Positions 34,503 to 45,596 of a stretch of DNA of 64,000 nt are shown here, one piece after another. The notes below the pieces were generated by a model. It ran no database searches, was not told where the DNA came from, and saw only the letters and a program-made list of their open reading frames with translations. This DNA is from Knufia peltigerae (lineage: Eukaryota; Ascomycota; Eurotiomycetes; Chaetothyriales; Trichomeriaceae), in assembly GCA_030247855.1 (NCBI GenBank), contig JAPDRN010000003.1, positions 1 through 64,000 of the forward strand, in the 5' to 3' direction. Each line of letters starts with the position of its first letter. Position 1 is the stretch's first letter. The position numbers and the translations under genes are program-made.

Positions 34503-35932
34503 ACGTGGACGGTAGGCCAGTGGCATGACCGGCTCGATCAATCTACCAACAATGCCGACGAGTTGTCAAGTTAGAGAGAGCATGAATGATTATTGGGTCA
34601 ATACCTAATAAGGAGCCGGAACAGGAGGGCGATCGGGAATCAAAATTGCGGAGTGTCCATGACAAATCGCCCATGATCAAATACCCACGATCGCATTGAA
34701 GATGAGGGGAGGAATGATCGCTCTGAAACGCCGTTGCTTCCAATACTCGTACTCCTTACCTTGATCAGGAGTGTAGTGGGTGTAGGAAGAGGCAATGATG
34801 GCAGGACTTTGCGATCGGCACTAGACTATTTTTAGTCTTGTGTCCCTGCGCGCCGGAAGTGTTCATTCGTAGCTGAGGTACTTGACAAATCTCAAAGATT
34901 TTGTTATTAGGTGTGTTATATCACCAAGAAAAGTCGCGTCCAGGTATCCGGAAAGCGTCGATTTGTGAGAGGATTTAAAGATGCGGAAATCAACCTCCTG
35001 GGTATGTGGATTGGGGCTCTATTATATAGAGTCCTTTAGGTCAACGACTCGTACTTATGCGAGCGGACAGCCAGCCAGCCCGGTAATTGCTCCATAGTGC
35101 TGCTGATCATAATCTTATAGTCTTAAAATTCTCGCAGAGTCGTGGACAGGCAGGACTCTGCGAAGTCTCAAGGATCGTCAAGTCTCGTGTCGAATTTTGA
35201 CCTCTATTAAAACAGAGGGTCTTCGCCGTACGCAGCCCGAGGACCATGTGCGATCAGCTTCAATGTTCTCGCTTTTCGGACGACCACAGCCAGTCATGAG
35301 CCGGTTCACATTCCTCGGCATGGGGCTCCTTTGACACGAGATAACACACTGGATGTGATGATGAATGCCGCGAATTGAGCAGTGATATTTCGTATATCAA
35401 GTTCTGAACGCGAAAGTATTGACATTTCATGACTGACAAGAGTTGAAAATTCCTCTGCTACGACGACATATTTATCAGAGCAAAACCAATGCTCTCGGTA
35501 CTCGTACTTGTGAGAGACGACTGACTGTGGTTCCATCATTGGCATGCTGCCGGCGCGTCTCGAGTCGAGAGCCGCCGGCCGAGATGTGACCCATCGTCGG
35601 CACCATCTAAAATTATGTTCAACCCAACTTCTGGCCGAACCAAAACCGGACAATTGCTTCATCACAATGGAAGAATTGATTGCAATGGTCGCGGTAAGAA
35701 CCACAAGAGAAATCTGATACTGACGCCACATCTTTCGCTTAACTTTCCTTTCTCGATTCAGATTCAGCTTACTCCGTATTTCCTCGGCATCTCCACGAAT
35801 ATCATACCACATGTCACCACGATCGACGTCCCATCGATTCTCGAGCAATAGATTGGAGGTGGCCGGCTGTTGACGATTCGTTCGATACCCGGATGATGCC
35901 TTCAAGGACTCGCAGCCGTAGACCGGGCCCAG
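34503..35932. other. Intergenic region
   Basis: About 1.4 kb without a supported gene. It contains a 9-mer copy at 35770-35778 and AT-rich stretches. A minus-strand frame (35306-35905) lacks an ATG at its 5' end and shows no domain; it is discussed among the rejected items. Confidence 0.4.
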
Positions 35933-37572
35933 ATGATGAAAGCCGAAAAATCCTGCTGGACCTGCAAGCGTGAGTCTGAACTACCAACTACTGACCAGTC
36001 CTCCGGCCAACTGATCTATCCAGACCGGAAAATTGGATGTGACAAGACCCTTCCAGAATGTAACAATTGTCTACGAACGAATCGAAAGTGCGGCGGCTTC
36101 GGCATCAAATTAGTCTGGCCTGAAAAGTACGATGGCCGACGAAAGCCCTCAATTCCCGCTGCCAGCGGGCATCTCATTCAGCGCGGCCAGGAAGTATTCC
36201 CTAGTCTCGCCGTAGACTTTCTCAATACGACATTTCAAGATATTGCATTGTCGAATCAGTACCTTGTGGCCGAATCTTCGACACATATGCCTCTCCTGAG
36301 CCTGAATACGAGGACTTTACCGGCCGTTTCCAACCCCAATTTCACTCTTGATGACGGCAGACTGATTTCGTACTGTGAGTTCTGCATCTGCTATATGTCG
36401 TTTGCCTGATGAAAGGTGAAGCTGACTTCGCCAAGTCGAGGGGAAATTAGCTCGAATTATAACCACCGTAGACGATGCTCGGAATGGATTTCGAAACGAG
36501 CTCCTCCCGATGGCGCTGTCCCAGCAGACCAAGGCCGCACAAAGTCTGCTGGAAAGTATTCTGGCCCTCTGCGCCTTCCACGTGAGCGGACCCAGTCACG
36601 CGTTACGACACAAAGCCCGCGCACTTCGACTTCTGAACGAGTCATTGCAAACAGAGATGGAAGGTGACTCGAGCGCAAAACTCGCCGCGTGCATGATTCT
36701 CTGTGTGTACGGAGTGTTTGACACAACGGACGGCATGTGGATGATTCATCTCCGCGGGGCAAGAAGTCTGATGGGAAGTGTCCTGAGTAGCGATGGCACT
36801 GACAAAACACGGCACGAAGTTTCGCCTTTCCTGCGAAGCTGGGTTTTATACCACGACGTCCTGGGGCAATTCTCGCAGCTGAAGCGAGACAAGCAAAATG
36901 ACAATCTAGTAAATCTTCCTTTGTCCTCAGAAGAGAAGACAATAGTATGTTGAGACTGATCTGCTATTCCCTGGATTTGGGTCTGATTCTCCTTCGCAGA
37001 TCGTCGGATCTCTAGGCTGCTCGGAGGAACTAATGGAGCTGGTCGCATGCACCAACCAGCTGCGTGGTCAGGCTCGGCACGATCAAAATATCGTGGATCA
37101 GATCCAAGACCGACTCGAAAATTTGTCGCAAACCATCGTTGTCCAGGCTGAAAAGGATGCTCCGTCTGCCCAAATCGACGAAGTACGGATCCAACGTACT
37201 GCAGAATTCTACCATGTGGCAGCACTCATATATTTTCGTCGACAAATTCTTCGAGTGTCGTCGCTGTCTCGATTGATTCAAGCTCTAGTTGAGTCGGCCC
37301 TCCGTTTGATCGCCGCGATGGAAATTTGCACCAGCCCTTGGCCGCTGTTCGTCGTCGCCTGCGAAGTACGAAGTGACGAGCAACGATTGCAAATACTCCG
37401 GACCTACAAGGAAATGGAAGTGGCAAGACGAATTGACAACATTATGGTGACGAGGACGATTGTGGAGGCGCTCTGGAAACAGCAAGATCTCGCCCTGGAC
37501 GAGAACAGTAGGGCAAGCATAGACTGGAGAGACATGGTTAGTATGGATGAGATGACTCCTTCATTCATTTGA
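35933..37572 (+). CDS. Zn2Cys6 transcription factor with Fungal_trans_2-like C-terminus
   Basis: Binuclear-zinc-cluster regulator, 489 residues from four exons: 35933-35969, 36024-36374, 36436-36944 and 37000-37572. The 37-nt first exon encodes the first two Cys of the cluster (CWTCK) and splices to HRKIGCDKTLPECNNCLRTNRKC, giving CxxC, x6, C, x6, C, xx, C, x6, C. The cluster lies at the very N-terminus. The rest fits the Fungal_trans_2 type, with GFRNELLPMALS, an HVSGP segment and RGARSLMG. Two adjacent ATGs mark the start. The C-terminus may be incomplete: a GTTAGT donor-like site follows WRDM, and a further exon cannot be excluded. It may control the upstream MFS carrier (inference). Confidence 0.85.
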
Positions 37573-38736
37573 TATCTGCGAAGACCACGAAGGAGGCTGT
37601 TTGCTTTTTTTTTGTTTTTATAATTATATCGTCGGGCAATTAACTGGGGTAGGCATTTTTCCACCCGGAGGCATGCTTTGCCAGGAGTCTGAAGGCTGGA
37701 CATTTTGGGAGGCTCGCCGTTTTTTTGGATACCTCCGATCCGTTGTTTACGTGTTAGATCACATCTGCAGGAACATAGAGGCCACTTTTATGTGAGCCAG
37801 ACACTACGTGGAGGGTGGCATTTTGAGTGATCGGCATTTATTCATGTCGCTAATGAGAGCATATCATGCATGAGTGACTGACCAAATGAGTACGCGCTGT
37901 ACCGCTGGGCACTGATTATCCGCTATAAGCATGATCGATGATACGTAGGTCGATCGGAGTTCTCGACTACAACAAGGGGACGATCTCCTCGGCGTCCTCT
38001 TTGGTTGTCAGCCTTACAGCCTTGTGTTGACGTCAGCCACGGAAAAGGCTGGCGCGTACTCGTCCATGTTTCGTGCCTCGTCGCCTTCCTGCAATCTCTT
38101 TTTTTTTCTACAACCTGTTCTTTTCTTTCAGTCGATCATCATTTTCTCCCCTGTGTGAGGACTATTCATGACCAAGAACTTGCTGGAGATAGTCACGCGC
38201 TTGCTACGAGTTTGCACTGTAAGGACCAGTACCTGCAGGGAGTACAAGGAGCTAAAGAGACGCCCCAGGTCAAGGTAAGGATATCATTTCCAAGCGCCCC
38301 AATCAGGCTGTGCCATGTTTCTTGTTTTTGTTTTTCGTTTGTTTGTTACCACGACCATCTTTTCGTCACCGGTCACGCGGTCACTGTGATTGTCGGTGTC
38401 AAGATAGCTTCACGACCAGAAATACGCCAAGTGAAATTTGGTGACTACGATCAGTGATCAGCGGAAAAGACCAATGTTATGGCCTGACCTTGTACAAGGG
38501 GCATGGATGGCATCACCTCAAACTTGGCTGATGCCTTGCAAAACGCAAACACACCAACCTTGATTGCCAACCTGGATACTGGACTCCCGTGACACTTCAA
38601 AAATGATCTTCAAGTCTTATTGGGACATCTCTTTCTCTTCCACCTCTTTTCCTCCCTCGTCTGCTGTCTCTTGGACAACCTTTTCAACTGCCCAAAGATC
38701 ATTTTCCCCCGGCATCCACAAATTGCATACTTCAAG
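37573..38736. other. Intergenic region
   Basis: Contains T-rich stretches and a plus-strand open frame (38005-38457) without domain support, probably part of a long 5' leader or promoter of the MARVEL-like gene. No supported gene. Confidence 0.4.
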
Positions 38737-39289
38737 ATGCCCGTCATTTCAAGAGTTGTATCCATGGTGTTGCGCGTCGCGGAGATCGCGTTTGCAGGAG
38801 TAAGTGGAAACCCACATGTGGCGTCGGCGTGAAAGAGAGCCCAGAACTAAAATAAAACGCAATGTGCAATTACAGGTCGTCATAGGTGTCACTTCAAAGT
38901 ACTTGCACGACTACCGTAGCGGCACCGGCCAGCCTCTCGGTCGCTTCATCTACGTCGAGATAGTCGCCGCGCTTTCCATCCTCTTCGGCCTTTTGTGGCT
39001 GTTGCCTTTCGCGGCTGGCTTCTTCCACTGGCCGGTCGACCTTTTCCTCTCGTTTGCTTGGTTCGCCGCTTTCGGCGTCCTGGTGAACTACGTCGACGGT
39101 CGGACGAACTGCGGCGGTGACACGTTCGACTGGAGCGGCATTCGACACGGAGGATATTGCGGACGGTGGAAAGCCGACGAGGCGTTTAGCTTCTTGTCGG
39201 CCATCGTCTGGATCTGCAGCGCCATCGTCGGATTGTGGTTCATCCACCGCGAGAGACGCAAGGAGGTCCGACACACCGATGGAGCGTAA
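38737..39289 (+). CDS. MARVEL-like four-helix membrane protein
   Basis: Small membrane protein, 158 residues from two exons (38737-38799 and 38876-39289). Four hydrophobic segments are visible: around VSMVLRVAEIAFAG with VVIGVTS, then VEIVAALSILFGLLW, FLSFAWFAAFGVLVNY, and FSFLSAIVWICSAIVGLWF. A loop between helices three and four carries paired Cys (TNCGG ... GGYCGRW). This is the arrangement of fungal MARVEL or membrane-associating proteins, which sit in the plasma membrane or vesicles. The start ATG at 38737 immediately precedes the first helix. No partner is suggested by the neighbours. Specific function unknown. Confidence 0.82.
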
Positions 39290-39936
39290 GCCTGAGATAC
39301 CCACTACACTCATCTTCGATGTCAACATTGTACTTACCATGTTTCTTCAGTTATACTCGACGACCATGGTTCCGTCGCAGTCGCGTCTAATTCAGAAATG
39401 ACCTGTCACCTGCGGAAGCGGAAGGGGATCAAGGTCAGCAAGGTTGTTTGTCAAAAGATTTTCAGTCCTTGACACAAGCTGGGAGATGGATTGATGGACC
39501 ACACAAGGCGGAGAAATTGATCTTGCCAGGGAAATAAATGGTAGTGGAGGAGGTCTCAGTGCAGTATAGCACTGCATGCAAGGTTTCTTTTCATGATACC
39601 CCCATCTTTGTGCGCGCGAGTCTTTGCTGAGTTTCAGATTGATGTTGGATTGATTTTACGGTAATACGAATAGTCATAATGATTAGTCTTTTGTTTAGTT
39701 GAGAATGTTCATTGCTGATTGATTCATTGATGGGTTTTGATTCTGGCTAATCATTGAATTCTAGTGCTCATTTTGCTCCTCTAGAGTTTGTCCATACATG
39801 TGCAGACTACCTCTTCAACCTCTTCAACAGTATCTTCTCATTATTTGTCACATGGCACATGGCGAAAGGGTTCTTCTGAGTTCCGATCTTCATCGTCATT
39901 TTCACTTCTGGCCGACCAGACAATAGATAGGCATTT
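39290..39936. other. Convergent 3' intergenic region
   Basis: Lies between the stop codons of the MARVEL-like gene (+) and the peroxiredoxin-like gene (-). AT-rich in its middle (39650-39790). No gene seen. Confidence 0.45.
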
Positions 39937-40584
39937 TCAGAGGGCATCGATCCACTCCAAGACCTGACTCGGTTCCACCCTCTTTTTGTAGTCCGGGTCG
40001 ATGAAGGTGTTGCGGACCTTGCCGGTGGCGTCGACCAACAAGGTGGCCGGCACGGGGAGGGCGAACGAGTCGTCGCCGTTGCGAGCCTTCAGGTCGTTCC
40101 CGAACTTGGCAAAGGGTTCCCTCAGCGAGTCCGGCTGCTGCCACACGATCCCCAACTTCGCGGCGTACTTGTTGCCCACGTCCGACAGGACCTGGAACTT
40201 GAGGGCGTTCTTCTCCACCGTCGACAGCGAGCTGTTGGGCAGTTCGGGGGTGATGGCGACCAGGGTGACCCCCTTGGCCTCGAACTCGGGCAGTCGCTTC
40301 TGCAGCGCGCCCAGCGCCAGGTTGCAGAAGGGGCACCACTCGCCCCGGTAGAAGGTGACCACGATGGGCCCCTTGGCCAGCAGATCGGCGCTGCTGACTT
40401 GCTTGCCGACGGCGTCGGTGAGGGTGAAGGACGGCAGCGTGTCCCCCACCTGGATCGTCGCCTTTGGGTCGAAAGAAGCCACAAAGTCGTCGGTGGCCTT
40501 GAAGATGGCGTTGCGGACCGGTTCGGGGGCGTGGGTCTTGAAGTTTTCGACCACGTTGTCAAGTTGTGCTTGGAGGGTGGCCAT
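39937..40584 (-). CDS. Peroxiredoxin-like AhpC/TSA family protein
   Basis: Thioredoxin-fold protein of the AhpC/TSA (redoxin) superfamily, 215 residues in a single exon. After a helical leader come VGDTLPSFTLTDAVGK and the active-site segment FYRGEWCPFCNLAL, with Cys84 and Cys87 in a CxxC arrangement. This resembles the peroxiredoxin-like subgroup (PRXL2/thiol-specific antioxidant type) rather than typical 2-Cys peroxiredoxins. Later strands around LVAITPELPNS and ALPVPATLLVD complete the fold. It probably reduces peroxides or acts as a thiol oxidoreductase in the cytosol; no targeting signal is seen. Codons are strongly GC-biased at third positions, indicating good expression. It is divergent from a large Zn2Cys6 factor. 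Confidence 0.9.
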   Translation of the reverse strand: MATLQAQLDNVVENFKTHAPEPVRNAIFKATDDFVASFDPKATIQVGDTLPSFTLTDAVGKQVSSADLLAKGPIVVTFYRGEWCPFCNLALGALQKRLPEFEAKGVTLVAITPELPNSSLSTVEKNALKFQVLSDVGNKYAAKLGIVWQQPDSLREPFAKFGNDLKARNGDDSFALPVPATLLVDATGKVRNTFIDPDYKKRVEPSQVLEWIDAL

Positions 40585-41178
40585 GATTGGTAGTGTTCAG
40601 AAATGATATACCGGTGCGAATAGTAGGGTAATGCGAAGCGAAGTTCTTGGGTGTTGGTATGTGTGATTCGAGTCCCTTCTCGCGGGCGGGGATCCAGAGT
40701 ACTACTTATATCACCTGCAAAATGTACATGAATGGTCGACCACCTCTGCCTCGTTCCACCACCATCCCACCCACCTCGCATCTATCTCGCTCGACTTTGC
40801 CGACAAGGGGTACGTGCTTCACCGTGCTATATCCGGGATGTTGCCTGTTCGGGTCTAGATTCGTGCGAATTGATGCGAAGCTTTTCTTTTCTTACTCATC
40901 CGGAGCCTGAAATGCATCCGTGTCAACCGACGTTACAAATGGTCCTCGAGGTTTGCACAATTTTGGTTTCTTGGTCCGAATCTCTTCTTCCATCGCTGAT
41001 CATACGAGTCGTACCTTTGCAACTTCTGATTACCCAAGCACTGAGTCAGTGGTCGTTGTTTCATGCGACAGCACAGAAACGGTGCTGCTCACGTGATCCC
41101 TCTGTTCCTCCAGACGGCGAGTCCCCGCTAAGCTCGCTTAAAAGTACTTCTTGTCACCAATCCGAAGGAATCTTTGCC
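40585..41178. promoter_or_regulatory. Divergent promoter region, peroxiredoxin-like / Zn2Cys6
   Basis: A 594-bp gap between divergent start codons. The reading frame of the Zn2Cys6 gene stays open upstream to about 40732, but without zinc-cluster-family similarity. No named operator was recognised. Confidence 0.45.
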
Positions 41179-43665
41179 ATGACACCGTCCACTTCGGCGT
41201 CCTCCAGCGACTTTCAACACCGTCATGCGCCCAAGCGTATGCGCCTGGGCACGAAGAGCTGCGCGGAGTGCCGCCGGCGAAGGGTACGTTGTGCTTTCCC
41301 GCCCGATGGTCGAGCGTGTGAAGCGTGCAGCCTCCACGGGGTAGAATGCATGCCCCAAAAGCCCACGAGCCAGAGAAAAGGTGCCCAACAACAATATGAT
41401 CCGGAAAAGGCAGAGTTGCGGCGCAGGCTCGCCAGCCTGGAAGCCATGGTGCGCCACATCTCCACCACCGTGAATCTTGACCCCGAGACGACGGCGTGGG
41501 CTCAGTTGCAGACGGAGAGTGAGCGTCAAAAGCGACTGCAGCATCCTTCCGCGGCGGCGCTGGGGGTAGATCCCGTGGTAGTCTCGAGTACCACGGAAGA
41601 AGGCTCCATCAAATGGTCCAAGACGGACCAGCAAAGCGATAGCTCAGATGAATTGGATCAATTCGAAGATGCGCCGTTGGTCAACCTCTTCAAAGATGCC
41701 TTGAAGATCGAAAGACCACCTCCAAATAGTAAGGACAGACCACAGCAGACGTTCCGTACGGACTACAGGATCAAGGCCGCCATCGAGGATGTTGCACCGA
41801 TACTTCCGACCCTCGATGACCTGAGACTCGTCCTCGAAGCAAGTGAGCGGTTCTGGTGCATATGGCCTATGCGACCACCAGGCCAAGGAGCCACAGCCGG
41901 CGCCCCTCGAATACTGTCGGCGCAAAACTTCATCGTAGACTCTTTGAACTCGGGACGACCTCTGATCATCGCCAAGGCCCTTCTCTGGCTGACGCTCTGC
42001 ATGCACCAACTCCCTCGGGACTTTGCGTGTCAGGGATCAGAACTTCGAAACTCTCGTGGCAACATCATCAGGCACTTCCTCAATGCCGCCGACACTCTTC
42101 TCTCGATGGAGGGGGAAGCTGGGGCTCGGGGTCAAGGCAAGGACCTGTTGGAGTGTCTGCAACTCCAGATGAGGATCAGCATCGACATGGGCAAACCGCG
42201 CAAGGCCTGGCTGACCAACCGACGTGCCATGAATACGGCGCTGCTCTTGGGGTTTCAGAATCGTGGCACGGCGACGACGACAACGACGACGACCGACGAG
42301 CAAAACATCATATGGAGACAACTCTGGCACATCGACCGGATGTTGTCGGTCGTCTTGGGTTTGCCTTGCGCCATTTCGGACTCCCATCCCAGCCTGGCGA
42401 AAGAATACGCGGGCCCCACGATCGAGTCACAACTCATGCACGACCTGGCCATCATAGCGGGACGCATCGTCGATCGGAACATGAACCACAAGACCGTCAA
42501 CTACTCGGTGACGATGGACATTGACCAGGACCTCGAACGGTGCAAGACCAGAATGCCCTCGTCGTGGTGGAATCCCGAGTTCGACACGACTCTACCCTTT
42601 GAACTCGCTCACGGTCGACAAACTATCAAACTGTTTTATTTCAGTGTGTGCAAGACGTTGCACATGCCGTACATATTCAAAACAAAGTGTTCAGGGTCAT
42701 CGTCGTCGTCGTCGTCGTCGTCGTCGTCAACGTCGTCGGACAAAATGTACGAGCTGAGTAGGATGGCGGCCTTGGAGGCGTGCCGGGACTGTATTAGGGT
42801 TTACAAGGGCATGCGAGATAATCACACGGGTGACGTGCCGGTCATTTGCGACCTCATGGACTTTTTGGCCTTTAGTGCAACAATCACCCTGGTTGTGGAT
42901 TTGCTTTCGACGTCGACATCGTCATCCTCGTCATCCTCAAAGCGTACAGCAGCAGCAGCAGCCGATGGTGGTGGCGTTATTCTTCCAGAGGAAAAACAAG
43001 ATTGGGAACTCGTCAACAGCGTGAGTGCGGTTCTGAACGACGTGGCGAACAAGCTGTCTTGCAGTGTAGCAGGGCAAGGGTCCAACCTTTTGGAGAGGCT
43101 CATCAAGGCTCGTCACGGTCAATACGACGACGCGGAACCTTTTGAGGCCGTCGTCCCTTATTTTGGAAAAGTTCGAATCGGTACGGTCACGAAATCAGTC
43201 CGGGGGGTCAAATCGACACATTTGCGGACGCAGATGCAGAATTCGCCACGAGTATCATCAGGTCCTGGAGGGGTGCCGACGATGACGATGACGATGAGTG
43301 ATCAGTCTCAATCTAATCAATTACAACCGTTTCTGCGTCCGACCTTGGATCCATCACCATCGTCAATGTCACAACCACAGTCGGCCTCGATGTCCTTATC
43401 GATGTCATCGCCGTCAACATTATCGTCACCGCAGGACCACCAAACGTCGTCCATGACAACAACCAACACGGTCGAATTTAATCTCGGCGGTACTACTTCA
43501 TTCGGACAGTGTTGTTCGGTGGAAGGAGGAGGAGGAGGAGGAGGAGGAGAAGGAGGAGGATGGATCTTGTCCGACGATGAATTGACAATGGATTGGGAAT
43601 CTTTCGTTCACGTCAATACGAGTTATGACTGGAGTCAATTCTTCGAGAGTGCAATGCCTGATTGA
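41179..43665 (+). CDS. Large Zn2Cys6 transcription factor with homopolymer tracts
   Basis: Intronless 828-residue regulator. The zinc cluster lies near the N-terminus (CAECRRRRVRC ... CEACSLHGVEC; CxxC, x6, C, x8, C, xx, C, x6, C), followed by a basic linker and the coiled-coil-type segment AELRRRLASLEAMVRHI. A fungal-specific transcription-factor middle region follows, including the stretch from DIGKPRKAW to WRQLWHIDRML. Two repeat-encoded tracts interrupt it: a Ser run (from 42697) and a Gly/Glu run (from 43521), plus smaller Ser and Ala runs near 42910-42970. I chose the ATG at 41179 because it is the nearest one before the cluster; the frame is open further upstream (to 40732), so a longer form is possible. 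The acidic C-terminus (DDELTMDWESF) looks like an activation domain. Targets unknown; divergent from the peroxiredoxin-like gene. Confidence 0.88.
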   Translation: MTPSTSASSSDFQHRHAPKRMRLGTKSCAECRRRRVRCAFPPDGRACEACSLHGVECMPQKPTSQRKGAQQQYDPEKAELRRRLASLEAMVRHISTTVNLDPETTAWAQLQTESERQKRLQHPSAAALGVDPVVVSSTTEEGSIKWSKTDQQSDSSDELDQFEDAPLVNLFKDALKIERPPPNSKDRPQQTFRTDYRIKAAIEDVAPILPTLDDLRLVLEASERFWCIWPMRPPGQGATAGAPRILSAQNFIVDSLNSGRPLIIAKALLWLTLCMHQLPRDFACQGSELRNSRGNIIRHFLNAADTLLSMEGEAGARGQGKDLLECLQLQMRISIDMGKPRKAWLTNRRAMNTALLLGFQNRGTATTTTTTTDEQNIIWRQLWHIDRMLSVVLGLPCAISDSHPSLAKEYAGPTIESQLMHDLAIIAGRIVDRNMNHKTVNYSVTMDIDQDLERCKTRMPSSWWNPEFDTTLPFELAHGRQTIKLFYFSVCKTLHMPYIFKTKCSGSSSSSSSSSSSTSSDKMYELSRMAALEACRDCIRVYKGMRDNHTGDVPVICDLMDFLAFSATITLVVDLLSTSTSSSSSSSKRTAAAAADGGGVILPEEKQDWELVNSVSAVLNDVANKLSCSVAGQGSNLLERLIKARHGQYDDAEPFEAVVPYFGKVRIGTVTKSVRGVKSTHLRTQMQNSPRVSSGPGGVPTMTMTMSDQSQSNQLQPFLRPTLDPSPSSMSQPQSASMSLSMSSPSTLSSPQDHQTSSMTTTNTVEFNLGGTTSFGQCCSVEGGGGGGGGEGGGWILSDDELTMDWESFVHVNTSYDWSQFFESAMPD
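42697..42738 (+). repeat. TCG trinucleotide microsatellite coding for poly-Ser
   Basis: A nearly pure TCG repeat inside the Zn2Cys6 gene encoding about 11 consecutive Ser, then Thr, then Ser. Length change would stay in frame. Confidence 0.9.
43521..43560 (+). repeat. GGA trinucleotide microsatellite coding for poly-Gly
   Basis: A GGA repeat with a single interruption inside the Zn2Cys6 gene, encoding a Gly run broken by Glu just before the acidic C-terminus. Confidence 0.9.
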
Positions 43666-44041
43666 GTTTTGTATACTCCGTACATATACCCCTTATAAAA
43701 CACCTATATTATTAGTATAATCCCCGCTCCCCAGCAACGCTTTGAGCGGTCAGCCCCGTGGAACAATGGAAGGAAGCAAGCAAACAAGCGAATATGATTG
43801 AGTCCTTGAGGGGAAAAAAACAGTATCGGCTTGAAGTACTCAAAATGCTTCCTTGACTGGCAATATCCTTTGAACGTACGTACACCCCGTACATATTCCC
43901 TGGGAAATCGTGCGCATCCATCGTAAAAAGGTGAAAAAAGTGCTTGCAATTCTCAAGAATCAAAAACAATTTGCATCCAAAGAAACTTTCTCTTCGCTTT
44001 TTGCGTTCGCTTCCGCTTTGTTCTTGATTTTCCTTCTTGTC
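43666..44041. other. Convergent 3' intergenic region
   Basis: Between the stop codons of the Zn2Cys6 gene (+) and the rhodopsin-domain gene (-). One 9-mer copy lies at 43674-43682, just after the Zn2Cys6 stop, followed by AT-rich sequence. Confidence 0.5.
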
Positions 44042-45596
44042 TCAATTGAGTTCCGACTCTTGTCGTCTCTCCGAAGGCGTGGACCTAGTCTCGTCATCGA
44101 GGGTCGCTACACTATACTCTTGCGTGTAATGTATGTTGCCGTCCTGCCTCAGGTGCTCCTGACTCGACGGACGACTGTGGTCTGCCGTGGTCTTTTCCCG
44201 ATTGTGGGAGGTGTATATCGAAGCCATGTTCCCGATGGGTGCGTGGATGTTGTGCCCGTACGGGATCCCGTTGTTGTTGCTGCTACCGCCGTTGACGACG
44301 TTGGACGATGTGTTACCGCCTCCTCCACCTCCGTGGTGCGAGCCCGAGCTCGACCCCTTGGCCGTCGGGACCGTACCGTTGCCGTACTTGCCGGATCCGT
44401 AGGCGAGTTCGAGGGCCCGGTCGACGTGCAAACCGGTCTGCCGGGTTTGAAGTTCGGTCACCACCCTCCGCAGACTGGGCACGCAGGCCGTCACGACGCT
44501 CGCGAAGATCATGATCTGGTTGAGGAGGGTGGGGATGGCGATCTCGAAGGTTTGGTCGCCATTCTGGGATTTGACGGCGTCAAGGTAAGGGTTTAGAGTG
44601 GCAAGTTCGGCGATGATGACTCCGACGGTTCTGTCATGTGCGCGGCCCATGTTGTCAGTATGAGATACATGCGCGCGCGCGCCAGGGTGACGCTTCGTAC
44701 AAAGAAGCCAAAAAGGAGCGAGTTCTTTCTTACATGATTCTTGTGGCAAACAGTGAAAAGACAAAAAGTTTCTTGGACATCTTCAACTGAAGTCCGGAGA
44801 CTACAAAAATAGGGAGGATGACCAATGCCAGATCGGTCAAAAGGTTGAATATTCCAACATAATAATACAACCCTTTCTATTGTCAATGGTCAGTCTCGTC
44901 CGTATGTGCTGGAGAGGAGCGTCGAGCATCAATCGAGAGATCTTACCAGATTTACACATCTTCCAGGGCCTTGGATCCAAGGGTTGGGTACGTCGCATTG
45001 GAAGGCGAGAGCGAAGATGGACGTCACAGCCCACAGGATGGCGATTCCCTCGGTGGCATAAGTGGCCAGGCGAACTGGTTGCTTTGGACGAATGGTCAGG
45101 ATGAGGCGCGAAACCGCCAATTTGGCACAGATCAAGGTGAAGATGGTGAGGAGTTGGCCTGCATAGTTGAACTGGACAGCAAGTTGTCAGTAGGTTGCGT
45201 GCCGATTCGAGGCCAGCGCACGTACCCGGCTATATTCGAAGAATTGGTGAGAAGATAGTTTATCCCGATGTTTGCCTAATCCATGGTTCCTCGAAATTTG
45301 AACAAAGATACATTGTATTATGGAAAAGGCCTGGCGCACAAGTTGACACCTTAGTTAGCAAGTGGCTCACGGACATATCGAGTCGCTCTGAGAGTCTGTG
45401 TACGTACAAGAGCTGCAAAAATGGCGAGATCGTCCAAAGCAGTCAGGCGAGTGATGGTCAGTCTTGTTATGGCTCTGGAAATCACCACAATGCCAGTAAA
45501 GATGATCAGAATGACATTGACAATAGACACCGATACGCCCCGGTCGTTGGGCGAAGCGACTTCGAACGGAGGTGATGTAGGGTTGATGTCTGACAT
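44042..45596 (-). CDS. Fungal rhodopsin-domain (SAT4/PTH11-like) membrane protein
   Basis: Seven-helix integral membrane protein of the fungal rhodopsin-domain family, whose members include PTH11-like candidate surface receptors. Five exons, 45408-45596, 45226-45330, 44947-45171, 44734-44876 and 44042-44630, give 416 residues. Family landmarks are TALDDLAIFAAL in the first loop, SSHQFFEYSR joining FNYAGQLLTIF, KLAVSRLIL, the CDVPNPWIQGPGRCVNL extracellular segment, NLLTDLALVILP, and ELATLNPYLD. The C-terminal tail is Gly/Asn/Ser-rich. No CFEM domain precedes the helices, so it is not a classic PTH11. The ATG at 45596 gives the usual short N-terminus; another in-frame ATG at 45626 exists. Function beyond the family is unknown. 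Confidence 0.87.

Noticed and set aside
35306..35905. 199-codon minus-strand open frame
   Set aside because: Its 5' end is a TTG rather than ATG, the translation shows no domain, membrane or signal pattern, and no intron signals extend it.
38005..38457. 150-codon plus-strand frame upstream of the MARVEL-like gene
   Set aside because: Pyrimidine-rich promoter-like sequence, no domain; more likely leader or promoter.
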